Shown here piece by piece: positions 34,935 to 43,889 of a stretch of 64,000 bases of DNA; the stretch's first letter is position 1, and every line of letters starts with the position of its first letter. The stretch lies in NCBI GenBank assembly GCA_947259115.1, contig CAMYKS010000018.1, positions 1-64,000 of the forward strand, read 5' to 3'. Source of the stretch: an uncultured Desulfobulbaceae bacterium. GTDB lineage: Bacteria > Desulfobacterota > Desulfobulbia > Desulfobulbales > BM004. The position numbers and the translations under genes were made by a program. The notes under the pieces were generated by a model. The model made no database searches, had not been told where the DNA came from, and saw nothing but the letters and a program-made list of their open reading frames with translations.

Positions 34935-36002
34935 TTATGAAAAATTACTACACGATTGAAAAATTGAGAAAAGATCAGGGTCAAAGTGTTTCCCGGCAGT
35001 ATCAGCCATAATTTGGACGGCGTCCTTGTGATTTAGAGCCTTTCGATAAGGCCTGTCAGTGGTTAATGCGTCAAAAGCATCAGCTATGGCTATAATACGA
35101 GCGCTTATTGGTATTTCTTCTCCTCTAAGCCCTGAAGGATAACCGCTTCCATCAAACCACTCATGATGATATTGCACCCCTGGAATTACATCCTGCATTT
35201 CATCGACAAAACCAAGAATTCTTGCCCCAATTTCAGAATGGGATTTCATCCTCTGTAGTTCATTTTCAGAAAGGGCTCCACTTTTTCGTAGAATTGCATC
35301 ATCGATACCTATTTTGCCAATATCATGGAGGATCGCGGCCAGTCTGAGTGATTCAATCGTGTTTTCCGGGAGTTTTAGAGCTGTAGCCAACTCCATAACA
35401 TACTGACTTACACGTTTAGTATGGCCACCGGTATATGGATCACGGCTGTTTATTGCCTCAGCCAAGGCTTCTACGGTATGCAAAAAGGTTTCATGCAGCT
35501 TATGATACAGGTTGGCATTTTCCATGGCTATGGCTGCCTGGCTGCCCAGGGAACAGAAAATCTCCAGTTCAACAAGAGAGAATTTGTGTGGATTGCCGTT
35601 AACACCTAACAACCCATAAGCCTCTCCCTGAATTTCCAAGGGTGCGAAAAACATGTCAAACAGAAAAGGCATGACATGGCGAAGACTTTGATGTTCATCT
35701 GCAACTAAAACTTCATCCATGGTAATAACGGTGCCCTTATGGACAATACAATGGTCAAACGACTGAATATTGTGAAATTGTTTTACCGGCAATTCATTGT
35801 CTTTAAACCCGAGTTCACTGTGAATGGTCAGGAAGGATTTCTTTTCATCCAAAACCAGCAAAAGAACCTTATCAGCTTTCATGAGGCTTGCCGTCTTGCT
35901 GCAGATCATTTCCATTACCTCCTCAATACGCAGAGAGGAGTTAATGGCTTTGGACAGATCATGCAGGTTTTTTAATGAATCAACAATCTCTTTTTCAACC
36001 AT
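34935..36002 (-). CDS. GAF-HD-GYP c-di-GMP phosphodiesterase
   Basis: The 355-residue protein has an N-terminal GAF sensor domain (about residues 15-155) and a complete HD-GYP domain with HTKRVSQYV, LHDIGKIGI and the canonical HHEWFDGSGYP. It is expected to hydrolyse c-di-GMP. It is the last gene of the operon that starts with merR, so a metal signal may lower c-di-GMP, for example to favour dispersal. The ligand of the GAF domain is unknown. Confidence 0.88.
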   Translation of the reverse strand: MVEKEIVDSLKNLHDLSKAINSSLRIEEVMEMICSKTASLMKADKVLLLVLDEKKSFLTIHSELGFKDNELPVKQFHNIQSFDHCIVHKGTVITMDEVLVADEHQSLRHVMPFLFDMFFAPLEIQGEAYGLLGVNGNPHKFSLVELEIFCSLGSQAAIAMENANLYHKLHETFLHTVEALAEAINSRDPYTGGHTKRVSQYVMELATALKLPENTIESLRLAAILHDIGKIGIDDAILRKSGALSENELQRMKSHSEIGARILGFVDEMQDVIPGVQYHHEWFDGSGYPSGLRGEEIPISARIIAIADAFDALTTDRPYRKALNHKDAVQIMADTAGKHFDPDLFSIFQSCSNFS

Positions 36003-36025
36003 GTCACATGCCCGTGATAGTAAGT

Positions 36026-36412
36026 TTATATATTGTTTATTACTTTCTGGAGCTTAGCTCTGATTTGCGTTGCAATTTCACCTAAATCAGGATTGTCAAC
36101 AGCCTGCATTGATGCCACGGGGTCTATTGCAGACACTTCAACCGTCCCGTCAGGAGTCTCCTGAACAATTACATTACAGGGAAGCATTAAGCCGATTTTG
36201 TCCTCAGACAGTAAAGCCTGGTAGGCAAAAGGGGGATTGCAGGCACCAAGAATTTTGTATCTACGAAAGTCGACATCCAGCTTTTTCTTCAGGGTTGCCT
36301 TAACATCTATCTCAGTCAGAATTCCAAAGCCCTCCTTTTTTAATTCGGAGGTTACTTTGTCGATTGCTTCTTCATAGGTTTTGGTTGTCTTTGTTGTAAA
36401 AAAATAGCTCAT
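36026..36412 (-). CDS. DUF302-domain protein
   Basis: The 128-residue soluble protein has the DUF302 pattern: EEAIDKVTSELKKEGFGILTEIDV near the start, then YKILGACNPPFAYQAL with the conserved Cys and Pro pair, and LPCNVIVQE. The family folds as a small alpha/beta protein and is common in metal- and oxidative-stress operons; its function is not known. It lies between the YHS membrane protein and the HD-GYP gene with short spacers. Confidence 0.85.
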   Translation of the reverse strand: MSYFFTTKTTKTYEEAIDKVTSELKKEGFGILTEIDVKATLKKKLDVDFRRYKILGACNPPFAYQALLSEDKIGLMLPCNVIVQETPDGTVEVSAIDPVASMQAVDNPDLGEIATQIRAKLQKVINNI

Positions 36413-36426
36413 GTTTTATCTCCTTA

Positions 36427-37581
36427 TTATTCCGATGTCAGATCCCAGACAAAGTTCCGTTCCGGTACACCGGCTACATTTCGTAATGTGAGTTTCAATG
36501 ATTTCGTTTCTTGGGGTATGCTTTTGAAAATAAGTTTACCAGAGCGATGATGGCCTCCAGGTGCTGCACCATCCCATTTCTCGGGTCTGATCTCAAGGTT
36601 GTTATCCAATTGGAGAGTAGAAATGGCAACAGGATCAAATGAGAGGTCCACAGAATGTGTATCAAAGACTAATTTAAATTGAACTGGTTGTCCGAACCGT
36701 ATCTCCTGAGGAGTGACCTTTACCTTGACACTTTTTTGATCGTCGGTTTTTGCCTTCAGGGTAATGACGGTATCCTGTTCTGCTGCCACTGCCAGGGTTG
36801 CAGACTGGGCGGCAGTGCTAAAAAATGTCAGGGCCACAACTATAATGCCCACAGCTATCAAGCCATTACGAAACTTCCTCATGCTATGAAAAGCAACAAA
36901 GTTTCCAAGAGCATTTAGTGGTAACAAACTGTGTTTCTGGATAATGCCCAGCATTATAGTAATACCTATAAGGTTTGAAAAAACACCGATCAGGATGAGG
37001 GATAATTGATAGGTGGCAAGAAACGCCGCAGCCGCTGAAACACCCACGAGCGGCAGAACATTCACCAAGCCATGGGCGCAACAAGCAACCATGGACCCGG
37101 TGGAAACAGTTCCCGATGCAGCCACTTCAGCGGTGACAGCAGTTGTTTTTTCAGCTACCCTCTGTTTTAAATAAGTAAAAAGCCCCAGCTGAAAACCGAA
37201 ACCGGAAGCCAGGATAAGGATCCAGTACCAATTCCTTTTAAATTCCTGAAAAGCCGAATTGATAGAACCATTAGCAAGGGTAACGACCCCGAAAAAAATC
37301 AGCAGTAGTACTCCAACACCAATGGTTCCAAAGATTACGGGGCGATTATTGCTGGCTGTCTTGCTGACCTCGCCTTGGCCTGAAAGGTAAGCAGTGGGAT
37401 TTTTTGTGAACGCTTTCAGGCAGTGTGAACTACAGAAATAATACGCCGTTCCTTTATATTGATGATGAAGTGAATTGTCTTCTTCGGCAACGTTCATTCC
37501 ACAGACCGGATCTAGGCTATATGTGAGATCGTCTTTTTTCTGACAGCATGGTTTTATTGTATCGTGATCATGTGGTTTCAT
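36427..37581 (-). CDS. YHS-domain polytopic membrane protein with C-terminal soluble domain
   Basis: The 384-residue protein starts with a CCQKK segment and a YHS domain (LDPVCGMNV, YYFCSSHCLKAF). About five membrane segments follow, one with MVACCAHGLVNVLPLVG, whose cysteine pair resembles metal-carrying helices such as those of MerT. The last 110 residues form a beta-rich domain with HSVDLSFDPVAIST and KWDGAAPGGHHRSG. It may move or sense Cu or another soft metal at the membrane. I do not recognise a characterised homologue of the whole architecture. Confidence 0.75.
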   Translation of the reverse strand: MKPHDHDTIKPCCQKKDDLTYSLDPVCGMNVAEEDNSLHHQYKGTAYYFCSSHCLKAFTKNPTAYLSGQGEVSKTASNNRPVIFGTIGVGVLLLIFFGVVTLANGSINSAFQEFKRNWYWILILASGFGFQLGLFTYLKQRVAEKTTAVTAEVAASGTVSTGSMVACCAHGLVNVLPLVGVSAAAAFLATYQLSLILIGVFSNLIGITIMLGIIQKHSLLPLNALGNFVAFHSMRKFRNGLIAVGIIVVALTFFSTAAQSATLAVAAEQDTVITLKAKTDDQKSVKVKVTPQEIRFGQPVQFKLVFDTHSVDLSFDPVAISTLQLDNNLEIRPEKWDGAAPGGHHRSGKLIFKSIPQETKSLKLTLRNVAGVPERNFVWDLTSE

Positions 37582-37634
37582 AACGCCACCTCTTGTTCGT
37601 TAAATTTATGTGTATTTTTATAGAAAGTTGCAAG

Positions 37635-37775
37635 TTATCCGCAGCAGCCCCCTTTATGTTGCTTGTGGGCCTGTCCTTGATCTTCATCAGTCTTATCGCC
37701 TTTACTTTTCCTTATAACCCCGAGAATCAGTAAACCGATTGCCAGTGACCATAAAATGATTCCAGTAGTTGTCAT
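37635..37775 (-). CDS. 46-residue membrane peptide ending GGCCG
   Basis: A short frame preceded by GGAGGTACCAAC encodes one membrane segment (GIILWSLAIGLLILGVI), a charged linker and a tail HKQHKGGCCG. The arrangement of a membrane helix plus a CC motif recalls the start of the YHS protein at 34.7 kb. It lies between merR and the YHS membrane gene and is too short for most gene callers. A role in metal binding at the membrane is inferred from its place and cysteines. Confidence 0.65.
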   Translation of the reverse strand: MTTTGIILWSLAIGLLILGVIRKSKGDKTDEDQGQAHKQHKGGCCG

Positions 37776-37789
37776 TGTTGGTACCTCCC

Positions 37790-38212
37790 TTAATGTTGGT
37801 GATGTTCATGTTCATGCCCGGTTAATGCATCCATGATGGGACATTCACTTAATGGTCCGTGTCCATCACAGGCTCCTGCCAGATGCTCAAGGGCTCCTTG
37901 TATTTTGGAAAGGTCTTGTACCTTTTTCTTGATGTCTTCGATCTTTTCCACGGTCCGTTTTTTGATGTCCGCTTTGGTGGCATGCGGATCATGCTGCATA
38001 AACAACAGCTCTTTAATCTCTTTAAGTGTAAATCCGAGGTCTTTTGCACGTTTAATGAATTTGAGACGGCCAACCTCTTCCTCAGGGTAAATTCGGTAAT
38101 TTGAATCTGTTCTGGGAGGAGGTTTTATTAACCCCTGTCTTTCGTAAAACCGAACAGTTTCAATACCTAATCCAACCTGTTTTGCTAGTCTTCCTATGGT
38201 CAGTCCATTCAT
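37790..38212 (-). CDS. MerR-family metal-responsive regulator
   Basis: The 140-residue protein has the MerR start (LTIGRLAKQVGLGIETVRFYERQGLI), the dimer helix, and a C-terminal metal site with CDGHGPLSEC followed by a His-rich tail (HEHEHHQH). The second cysteine pair spacing fits soft metals such as Cu, Hg or Pb. It lies behind its own MerR-type promoter, and two matching promoters precede the copA operon and a PRC-barrel gene, so this is probably the local copper or metal switch. Confidence 0.9.
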   Translation of the reverse strand: MNGLTIGRLAKQVGLGIETVRFYERQGLIKPPPRTDSNYRIYPEEEVGRLKFIKRAKDLGFTLKEIKELLFMQHDPHATKADIKKRTVEKIEDIKKKVQDLSKIQGALEHLAGACDGHGPLSECPIMDALTGHEHEHHQH

Positions 38213-38256
38213 TTGAATTCTCCTTAAAATTGATTGTTTGTTCGTACTTATATTTT

Positions 38257-38288
38257 ACTGTAAACATTAGACCATACTACAGGGTCAA
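38257..38288 (-). promoter_or_regulatory. MerR-type promoter of the merR operon
   Basis: TTGACC, 20 bases, then TACAGT, read leftwards. Within the spacer and -10, CTGTA and TACAG form an inverted repeat that could be the MerR operator. The start codon of merR lies 45 bases downstream. Confidence 0.75.
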
Positions 38289-38483
38289 TAGTTATATGGA
38301 AATATTTTGCTACCATTTGACCAATGTATCGAATTGATTGGCCTATTCAGTTAACTTGCCTATGCTGCTGGACTTCGTGAAATGATGCTTGTAGTATTTG
38401 TTGATATCCGGAAAATCCGAGAACAAGAAGAGAGACTCGCCAGGCTCTCTCTTCATCATCATCCGGTTTGCGACAGACCGATA

Positions 38484-38891
38484 TTATCGGTAATATTTCT
38501 GCAGACGATCTTTGAAATCTTCGACGGACTCGCCGGGTATAATTTTAGGCCCGCTAATAAGCTTTGGTTCTGAAACATTGAACGTCGCCGTCAAACCTCC
38601 GTCAATATTTTTGATTTCCAGGGCCTCCAGCGGTACAGCAACCCTAGTATCTTCACCTATTCCGAGCATGCTTTTTCCAAGAACGACATAATTGATTTCC
38701 CCTGTAGCCGCGGCCAGATTTATATCCCGGATTATTCCGAGATGCTTGCCTTCAAGGTTGTCTACTTCCAGACCGATAAGCTGCGTGGCCGTATAAGTGC
38801 TTGCAGCCTTCACAATTTCGCCTGCAAATGACTGACTGGAAAACAACGCAACCGCCAGAATTGAGATCAATAAAATAATCTGTTTTTTCAT
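38484..38891 (-). CDS. Exported PRC-barrel protein
   Basis: The 135-residue product has a signal peptide ending SFAGE and a PRC-barrel domain: QLIGLEVDNLEGKHLGIIRDI, then INYVVLGKSMLGIGEDTRVAVP. PRC barrels are small beta domains that often bind partners or ligands. The gene has its own MerR-type promoter with a 20-base spacer and is therefore likely to respond to the same metal as copA. What it binds in the envelope is not known. Confidence 0.82.
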   Translation of the reverse strand: MKKQIILLISILAVALFSSQSFAGEIVKAASTYTATQLIGLEVDNLEGKHLGIIRDINLAAATGEINYVVLGKSMLGIGEDTRVAVPLEALEIKNIDGGLTATFNVSEPKLISGPKIIPGESVEDFKDRLQKYYR

Positions 38892-38936
38892 GATAATACC
38901 TCCATAAAATTGATTGTTTATCTATCCTTGTAATCT

Positions 38937-38968
38937 ATTATAAACATTGAACCATACTACGTGGTCAA
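38937..38968 (-). promoter_or_regulatory. MerR-type promoter of the PRC-barrel gene
   Basis: TTGACC, 20 bases, then TATAAT, read leftwards. The spacer ACGTAGTATGGTTCAATGTT matches those of the two other promoters at 16 or more positions. The PRC-barrel start codon lies 46 bases downstream. Confidence 0.78.
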
Positions 38969-39006
38969 GGGTTTAATTTAGCATTAATCACCATTTCGTA
39001 AGTAAA

Positions 39007-39043
39007 CAAAAAAAAGGACCGCAACCAGTTAAGGCTGCGGTCC
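39007..39043 (-). terminator. Rho-independent terminator of the RND efflux operon
   Basis: Read leftwards, GGACCGCA pairs with TGCGGTCC around a 12-base loop and is followed by eight or more T. It lies about 40 bases after the stop of the PII-like gene and ends the four-gene efflux operon. Confidence 0.85.
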
Positions 39044-39084
39044 ATAGAAAAACTCATTACCAGTGGACATCTCAATAAGTTATT

Positions 39085-39426
39085 TTATAACGCTGCTTTG
39101 TCCTCCTTCCCATCGCAAATGCGCAAAGCAGATTCTACCGAGGAAACAATGATTTTCCCATCACCCGGTTTACCTGTTTGTGCGTTTGCTCTGATTGTTT
39201 CAACTAGTAAAGGTACTAAGCTGTTTCTACAGATAATTTCAAAACGTACATAAATTGGAAAATCAAGAGAAAGTGGCTCCTGGTCCTCTTTGTTTTTTTG
39301 ATGGATTCCTCTGCGAACTTTTTTAACTTCGGACATGCTTGCCCCAGGGAAATCTTCAACTTGGTGAAGGGCAGATATAACATCGTCACGCAGGACGGGC
39401 CTTACCATGGCAATTATTCGTTTCAT
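39085..39426 (-). CDS. PII-like protein of a metal efflux operon
   Basis: The 113-residue protein has the PII fold pattern: MKRIIAMVRPVLRDDVISALHQV at the start, and GKPGDGKIIVSSVESALRI near the end, where GlnB has its nucleotide-binding strand. The T-loop tyrosine region is replaced by a charged segment (GIHQKNKEDQEP). Members of this subgroup are coded beside CusA-like pumps and may bind metal or a nucleotide to tune transport. Its start overlaps the pump stop by 4 bases (ATGA), so it is translationally coupled. Confidence 0.82.
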   Translation of the reverse strand: MKRIIAMVRPVLRDDVISALHQVEDFPGASMSEVKKVRRGIHQKNKEDQEPLSLDFPIYVRFEIICRNSLVPLLVETIRANAQTGKPGDGKIIVSSVESALRICDGKEDKAAL

Positions 39427-42400
39427 ACTTGCTTCCTCCTTTCTCCAATTCTATTTTCAAGCCCGCCGTATACGACAGGAATAACAAAGAGCGTCAAAAG
39501 TGTTGACGTTGCCAAACCAAAAATGACAACTGAAGCCAGCGGCCTTTGCACCTCAGAGCCAGCGCCAGTTGCAAGTAGAAGAGGCAGAAGGCCAAGGATT
39601 GTTGTCAAAGCAGTCATCAAAACGGGCCGCAATCGCAATAAAGCGCCTTCAGTGACAGCGTCATCAACGCTTCTTCCCCGCTCACGTAAATCGTTAAAGT
39701 AGGTGACTAGCACCATACCGTTTTGCACAGCAATTCCGAATAGAGCGATGAAACCAACCGAAGCAGGTACGGACAGATACTCTCCCATTATTAGTAAACC
39801 AAGAACGCCGCCTACCAGGGCGAGAGGAACATTGACCATGATGATCCCCGCCTGGCGCATGGAGCCAAAACTCATCCAAAGCATCAAGAAAACACCAAGA
39901 ATGACGATAGGGACAATAATGGATAACCGCGCCATTGCCCGCTGCTGGTTTTCAAACTGTCCTCCATACTCAATAGTATATCCGTCAGGGATTTTAACCT
40001 TTTCAGTTATATTTTGCTGAATATCTGTTACGACACTTCCTATATCTCTATTAAGAACATTTCCTTGTACTACCCAGCGCCGTTGATTCTTTTCACGATT
40101 AATCTGAATCGGCCCAGTCACCGCTTTGACCTCCGCCACCTGTCCCAGTGGAACTAACCCCCTACCAGAGGTTGCCAGCAGCATATTACGAATGGCCTCA
40201 GGATCACTACGATATTCTTCCTGATAGCGCAGATGAATACCGAACCGTCTAGTATTGAGATATATATTATCAACTACTTCACCGCCAACAGCCAACTCTA
40301 CCATTTCTAAAATCTGACTGACGCTCACCCCATAACGTGCACAGGCTTCACGGTCAGCTATGACCTGTATCTGGGGTTGGCCAAAACTCTGTTCCGTGCT
40401 CAAATCCACAAGCCCGGGTACATCTTCGATAGCTTCCTTTATCTCCTCCGACTTCTGACGTAGCACCGTCAGATCTTCACCGAACAGTTTGATAGCGAGT
40501 TGGGTTTTTACTCCAGAAAGTAACTCATCAAAAGAGTTTTGAATTGGTTGAGTAAAGTTAAATTGCACCCCTGGAACGACACTGATCTTTTTGCGTATGG
40601 CATCGATCAATTCGGCTTTGCTGGAAAAATTTTTCCAGTCTTTCTTTGATTTAAGTTCCAGGTGAATTTCACCGGTATTAACCGGGTGTGGATGGCTGCC
40701 TGCTTCTGGACGACCGATGCGAGAAACGGTCTCTTCTACTTGGGGAAACTCCAAAATTTTTCTCTCTAAAGTCATGACCGTTTTTGTCCCTTCTTCGAGT
40801 GAAATGGATGGGGCCATGGAGACTCCGATTAAAATGGAACCTTCTTCAAGGGTCGGAATAAATTCAGTACCGATAATTTTCAAAACGCCAAGGCTAATAA
40901 TCAGTGAAAGTGCCGAAAACAGGATTATGGCTTTCTTGAAACGATACGCTGCTGCCAACATGGGCCTGTATATGTTTGAGCACAATTTGATTAACCGATT
41001 TTCTTTGTGCTCTTCAGGTTTGATTAAATACAAGGACATCACAGGCGCTACCAGCAGAGCAAATAAAAGGGACCCTAATAAGGCAAATGATATGGTAAAG
41101 GCCATGGGGGAGAACATTTTTCCTTCAATGCCTTCCAGAGTAAATAATGGCAGAAAAACCAGTATAATAATTACGATGGAAAAGAGAATGGGCCGCCCCA
41201 CTTCCCGAGCAGCCGAGAGAATGACCCTCCCCTTGCTTTCACCTTTTGCTTTTTTTTGACCCATGTGGCGGTATATGTTTTCCACCATTACGATAGCGCC
41301 ATCACCGAGCATACCTATGGCTATGGCAATCCCACCCAATGACATCAAATTTGCCGATATTTCATTTAAATCCATAAAGATAATCGCCGTAAGGGCACAA
41401 ATCGGTAATGAAAGTGCGACAATAAATGCAGTACGCCAATTTCCCAGAAAGAGAGCCAAAACAAGTATAACAAGCAGGCCTCCCTGCCAAAGGGCTTTTA
41501 TTACTGTGCCTGTCGCATTGCTTACCAGTTCGGCTTGTTCATAGTAAGGAACCAATGCAACTCCTTCAGGAAGGGATTTTTCTACTTTTTCCACCTTGGT
41601 ATAAAGGCGTTCGATTACTTCAGAAGTATTTTCTCCATAAAGCTTCATGACAATGCCGGAAACAACTTCCTCTTTACCGTTTCTGGTAACCACACCGCGC
41701 CGAATTTCATTGCCATAGCTGATCTCACCTATGTCGTTCAGAGATATTGGGGTAGCGCCAATATTTTTTATTGGAATACTGGCAATATCTTCCAACTCTT
41801 CGATTAATCCGACTCCCCGCACTAGATGTTCTTCAGAACCAAGAACCAGAAACTGTCCGCCGACATTGCGATTATTGCTGTTGATCGCTGTAACAATCTC
41901 TTCAAGGCCAAGGTTATATTTTTGCAGCAGATTAGGGTCGATCTTTACCTGGTACTGCAGGACATGCCCTCCCATGGAAAGTACGTCCGTAACACCAGAA
42001 ACGGTTTGCAGCTGGAATTTCACCACCCAATCATTGATTTCTCGTAGCCAGGTAGACAGATCTTTGCCGCCAGTATCGACCTTGGTCGAATCTGCTGTCA
42101 AATAATAGATAAAGATCTGCCCAAGTCCTGTTGAGATGGGTCCCAATGAAGGCGGTTCATCCATTTCCGGCAGTTCTGCTGAGGCAGCTGCCAATCGCTC
42201 TGCAACAAGCTGACGGGCGAAGTAGATATCTACATCATCTTGAAAATAGACATAGACAACTGCCATACCAAACGCCGAGGTAGACTTGACCTGTGTAACT
42301 TTAGGCAGGCCATTCATTGCCGATTCAATGGGGTATGTAATTAAACGTTCAATTTCTTCCGGGGCCATCCCATGCCCTTCTGCGAAAACCGGCACCATTA

Positions 42401-42533
42401 CTGGGGATATATCGGGAAAGGCGTCCACAGGCATCTTCTGGTATTTAAAGATACCTGCGCCGATAACAACCAAAAGAGCAACTATCACTAAACCTGGACT
42501 TTTAAGGGCGGATTCAATTAATTTATTCAACAT
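39423..42533 (-). CDS. CusA/CzcA-family RND heavy-metal efflux pump
   Basis: The 1036-residue protein has the RND layout: membrane helix 1, a large periplasmic loop, helices 2-6 with GGIAIAIGMLGDGAIVMVEN, a second large loop and helices 7-12. It runs antiport of metal cations against protons. In the helix 4 motif the charged residue is a single Asp in GDGAIVMVEN, unlike the DFGIIVDGAV of CzcA or the MVDAAVVMIEN of CusA, so the metal cannot be assigned from it. It is coded with a membrane fusion protein and an outer-membrane channel. Confidence 0.92.
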   Translation of the reverse strand: MLNKLIESALKSPGLVIVALLVVIGAGIFKYQKMPVDAFPDISPVMVPVFAEGHGMAPEEIERLITYPIESAMNGLPKVTQVKSTSAFGMAVVYVYFQDDVDIYFARQLVAERLAAASAELPEMDEPPSLGPISTGLGQIFIYYLTADSTKVDTGGKDLSTWLREINDWVVKFQLQTVSGVTDVLSMGGHVLQYQVKIDPNLLQKYNLGLEEIVTAINSNNRNVGGQFLVLGSEEHLVRGVGLIEELEDIASIPIKNIGATPISLNDIGEISYGNEIRRGVVTRNGKEEVVSGIVMKLYGENTSEVIERLYTKVEKVEKSLPEGVALVPYYEQAELVSNATGTVIKALWQGGLLVILVLALFLGNWRTAFIVALSLPICALTAIIFMDLNEISANLMSLGGIAIAIGMLGDGAIVMVENIYRHMGQKKAKGESKGRVILSAAREVGRPILFSIVIIILVFLPLFTLEGIEGKMFSPMAFTISFALLGSLLFALLVAPVMSLYLIKPEEHKENRLIKLCSNIYRPMLAAAYRFKKAIILFSALSLIISLGVLKIIGTEFIPTLEEGSILIGVSMAPSISLEEGTKTVMTLERKILEFPQVEETVSRIGRPEAGSHPHPVNTGEIHLELKSKKDWKNFSSKAELIDAIRKKISVVPGVQFNFTQPIQNSFDELLSGVKTQLAIKLFGEDLTVLRQKSEEIKEAIEDVPGLVDLSTEQSFGQPQIQVIADREACARYGVSVSQILEMVELAVGGEVVDNIYLNTRRFGIHLRYQEEYRSDPEAIRNMLLATSGRGLVPLGQVAEVKAVTGPIQINREKNQRRWVVQGNVLNRDIGSVVTDIQQNITEKVKIPDGYTIEYGGQFENQQRAMARLSIIVPIVILGVFLMLWMSFGSMRQAGIIMVNVPLALVGGVLGLLIMGEYLSVPASVGFIALFGIAVQNGMVLVTYFNDLRERGRSVDDAVTEGALLRLRPVLMTALTTILGLLPLLLATGAGSEVQRPLASVVIFGLATSTLLTLFVIPVVYGGLENRIGERRKQV

Positions 42534-42548
42534 GATAAACCTCCACCT

Positions 42549-43889
42549 TTAATGTCCGTGCCCGGCATGTGCGCCAGCACCACTTGTTACATGGACAGCT
42601 TTTAACTCAAAAGCCCCCTTGGAAACATAACGATCACCAGCCTTAATCCCTGCCAAAATTTCTGTTTTTCCCTTTATACTTTTGCCGAGAGCAACTTCAA
42701 TTGTTTTAAAGCCATCATCATCAGGAACAAAAATGAAATTTTCTCCATCGATGTTTTGAACAGCTTCCGAAGGAACAACCACCGCTGAAGAGGGCGTTTC
42801 GCTATGAATTTGCCCTTTTACAAATATTCCTGGCTTCCAAAGGCCATTTGGATTTGGCAGGACAACTCTCCCTAAAACTGTCCGGCTCTCTTCGTTTACT
42901 ACCGGGCCAATCAGAGAAAGCTTTCCTTCAGTTACTTCGCCTTCTGTAGAAGATAACAGGATATGAAGACCCTCTTTTACCCGACCAAGGTCCTGAGCCG
43001 GGATCTGGAGGTCTACCCAGACCATAGAGAGGTCAGCAACAGTGAAGACCTCTCCCTCATCAATTTTTTCACCTCGGGTGATATGTTTAGCAATGATGGT
43101 TCCGGAAAGAGGTGACTTAAGCTCGTAACGGCCAAAGGCTTCATCCTTAGCACTCGGCAGATCATTAATTTCTTTCTCTGTCAGGCCAATAAAAATTAAC
43201 CTGCGCTTAGCTGAGTGTAACATTGTCTCGGCGTTTTGATGCACAGACTGTGCCTCAAGCCAGTCAGCTTCGCTGGCGATATTTTCCTGTTTTAAATACT
43301 GTTTCCTTTCAAAAGTACGTTTGGTTAATTCAAGGTTCCGAAGTTTTTCTAAGTAGTCGGCTTTCAACTCGGTTAATTCAGGAGAATCAATTGTGGCCAG
43401 GACCTGACCTTCCTGCACTTCATCGCCCAGGGAAATATTTACTTTATGGACAATTCCGGGAACCCTGGGGACAAGATGGGCCATTAGGTCTTCATTTAAG
43501 CGTACTTCACCGACCAATGACAAAATTTGCTCAATATCGCCAGAGTGAGCAATAGAGACAATCAGACCGATTTCTTTTTGCTGCTCCTCGGTTATTTCGA
43601 CAATGCCAGCCTCATCACTGTGTCCATGTTCATCATCTTCACTTTCTCCTTCATGTCCTTCGTCTTCACTATGGCCACTTTCCTCAGCATGCTCGTCTTC
43701 TTCATGCTCGTCCTCATCATGCCTGCCATCATCGTCATGATCATCGTTATCGTTATGCACCAGCTCTTTTTCCGGAAGGGCAGTCTCTTCAGCATTTTTT
43801 CTTTCATCATTGATGGCTGTTAGAGCTACGGCCCCACTAACTATAACGGCTAGAAAAACCACCAATAAAATTATATGTTTGTATTTCAT
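42549..43889 (-). CDS. RND periplasmic adaptor with a His/Asp/Glu-rich metal-binding region
   Basis: The 446-residue protein has a membrane-anchor start and then about 60 residues rich in His, Asp and Glu (such as HDEDEHEEDEHAEESGHSE), a likely metal sponge. A typical fusion-protein body follows: the lipoyl-like segment LGDEVQEGQVLATIDSPEL, a hairpin, and GTIIAKHITRGEKIDEGE. It ends in a His-rich tail (GAGAHAGHGH). It connects the pump to the outer-membrane channel. The acidic and histidine stretch favours divalent metals such as Zn, Ni or Co, but this is inference. Confidence 0.9.
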   Translation of the reverse strand: MKYKHIILLVVFLAVIVSGAVALTAINDERKNAEETALPEKELVHNDNDDHDDDGRHDEDEHEEDEHAEESGHSEDEGHEGESEDDEHGHSDEAGIVEITEEQQKEIGLIVSIAHSGDIEQILSLVGEVRLNEDLMAHLVPRVPGIVHKVNISLGDEVQEGQVLATIDSPELTELKADYLEKLRNLELTKRTFERKQYLKQENIASEADWLEAQSVHQNAETMLHSAKRRLIFIGLTEKEINDLPSAKDEAFGRYELKSPLSGTIIAKHITRGEKIDEGEVFTVADLSMVWVDLQIPAQDLGRVKEGLHILLSSTEGEVTEGKLSLIGPVVNEESRTVLGRVVLPNPNGLWKPGIFVKGQIHSETPSSAVVVPSEAVQNIDGENFIFVPDDDGFKTIEVALGKSIKGKTEILAGIKAGDRYVSKGAFELKAVHVTSGAGAHAGHGH

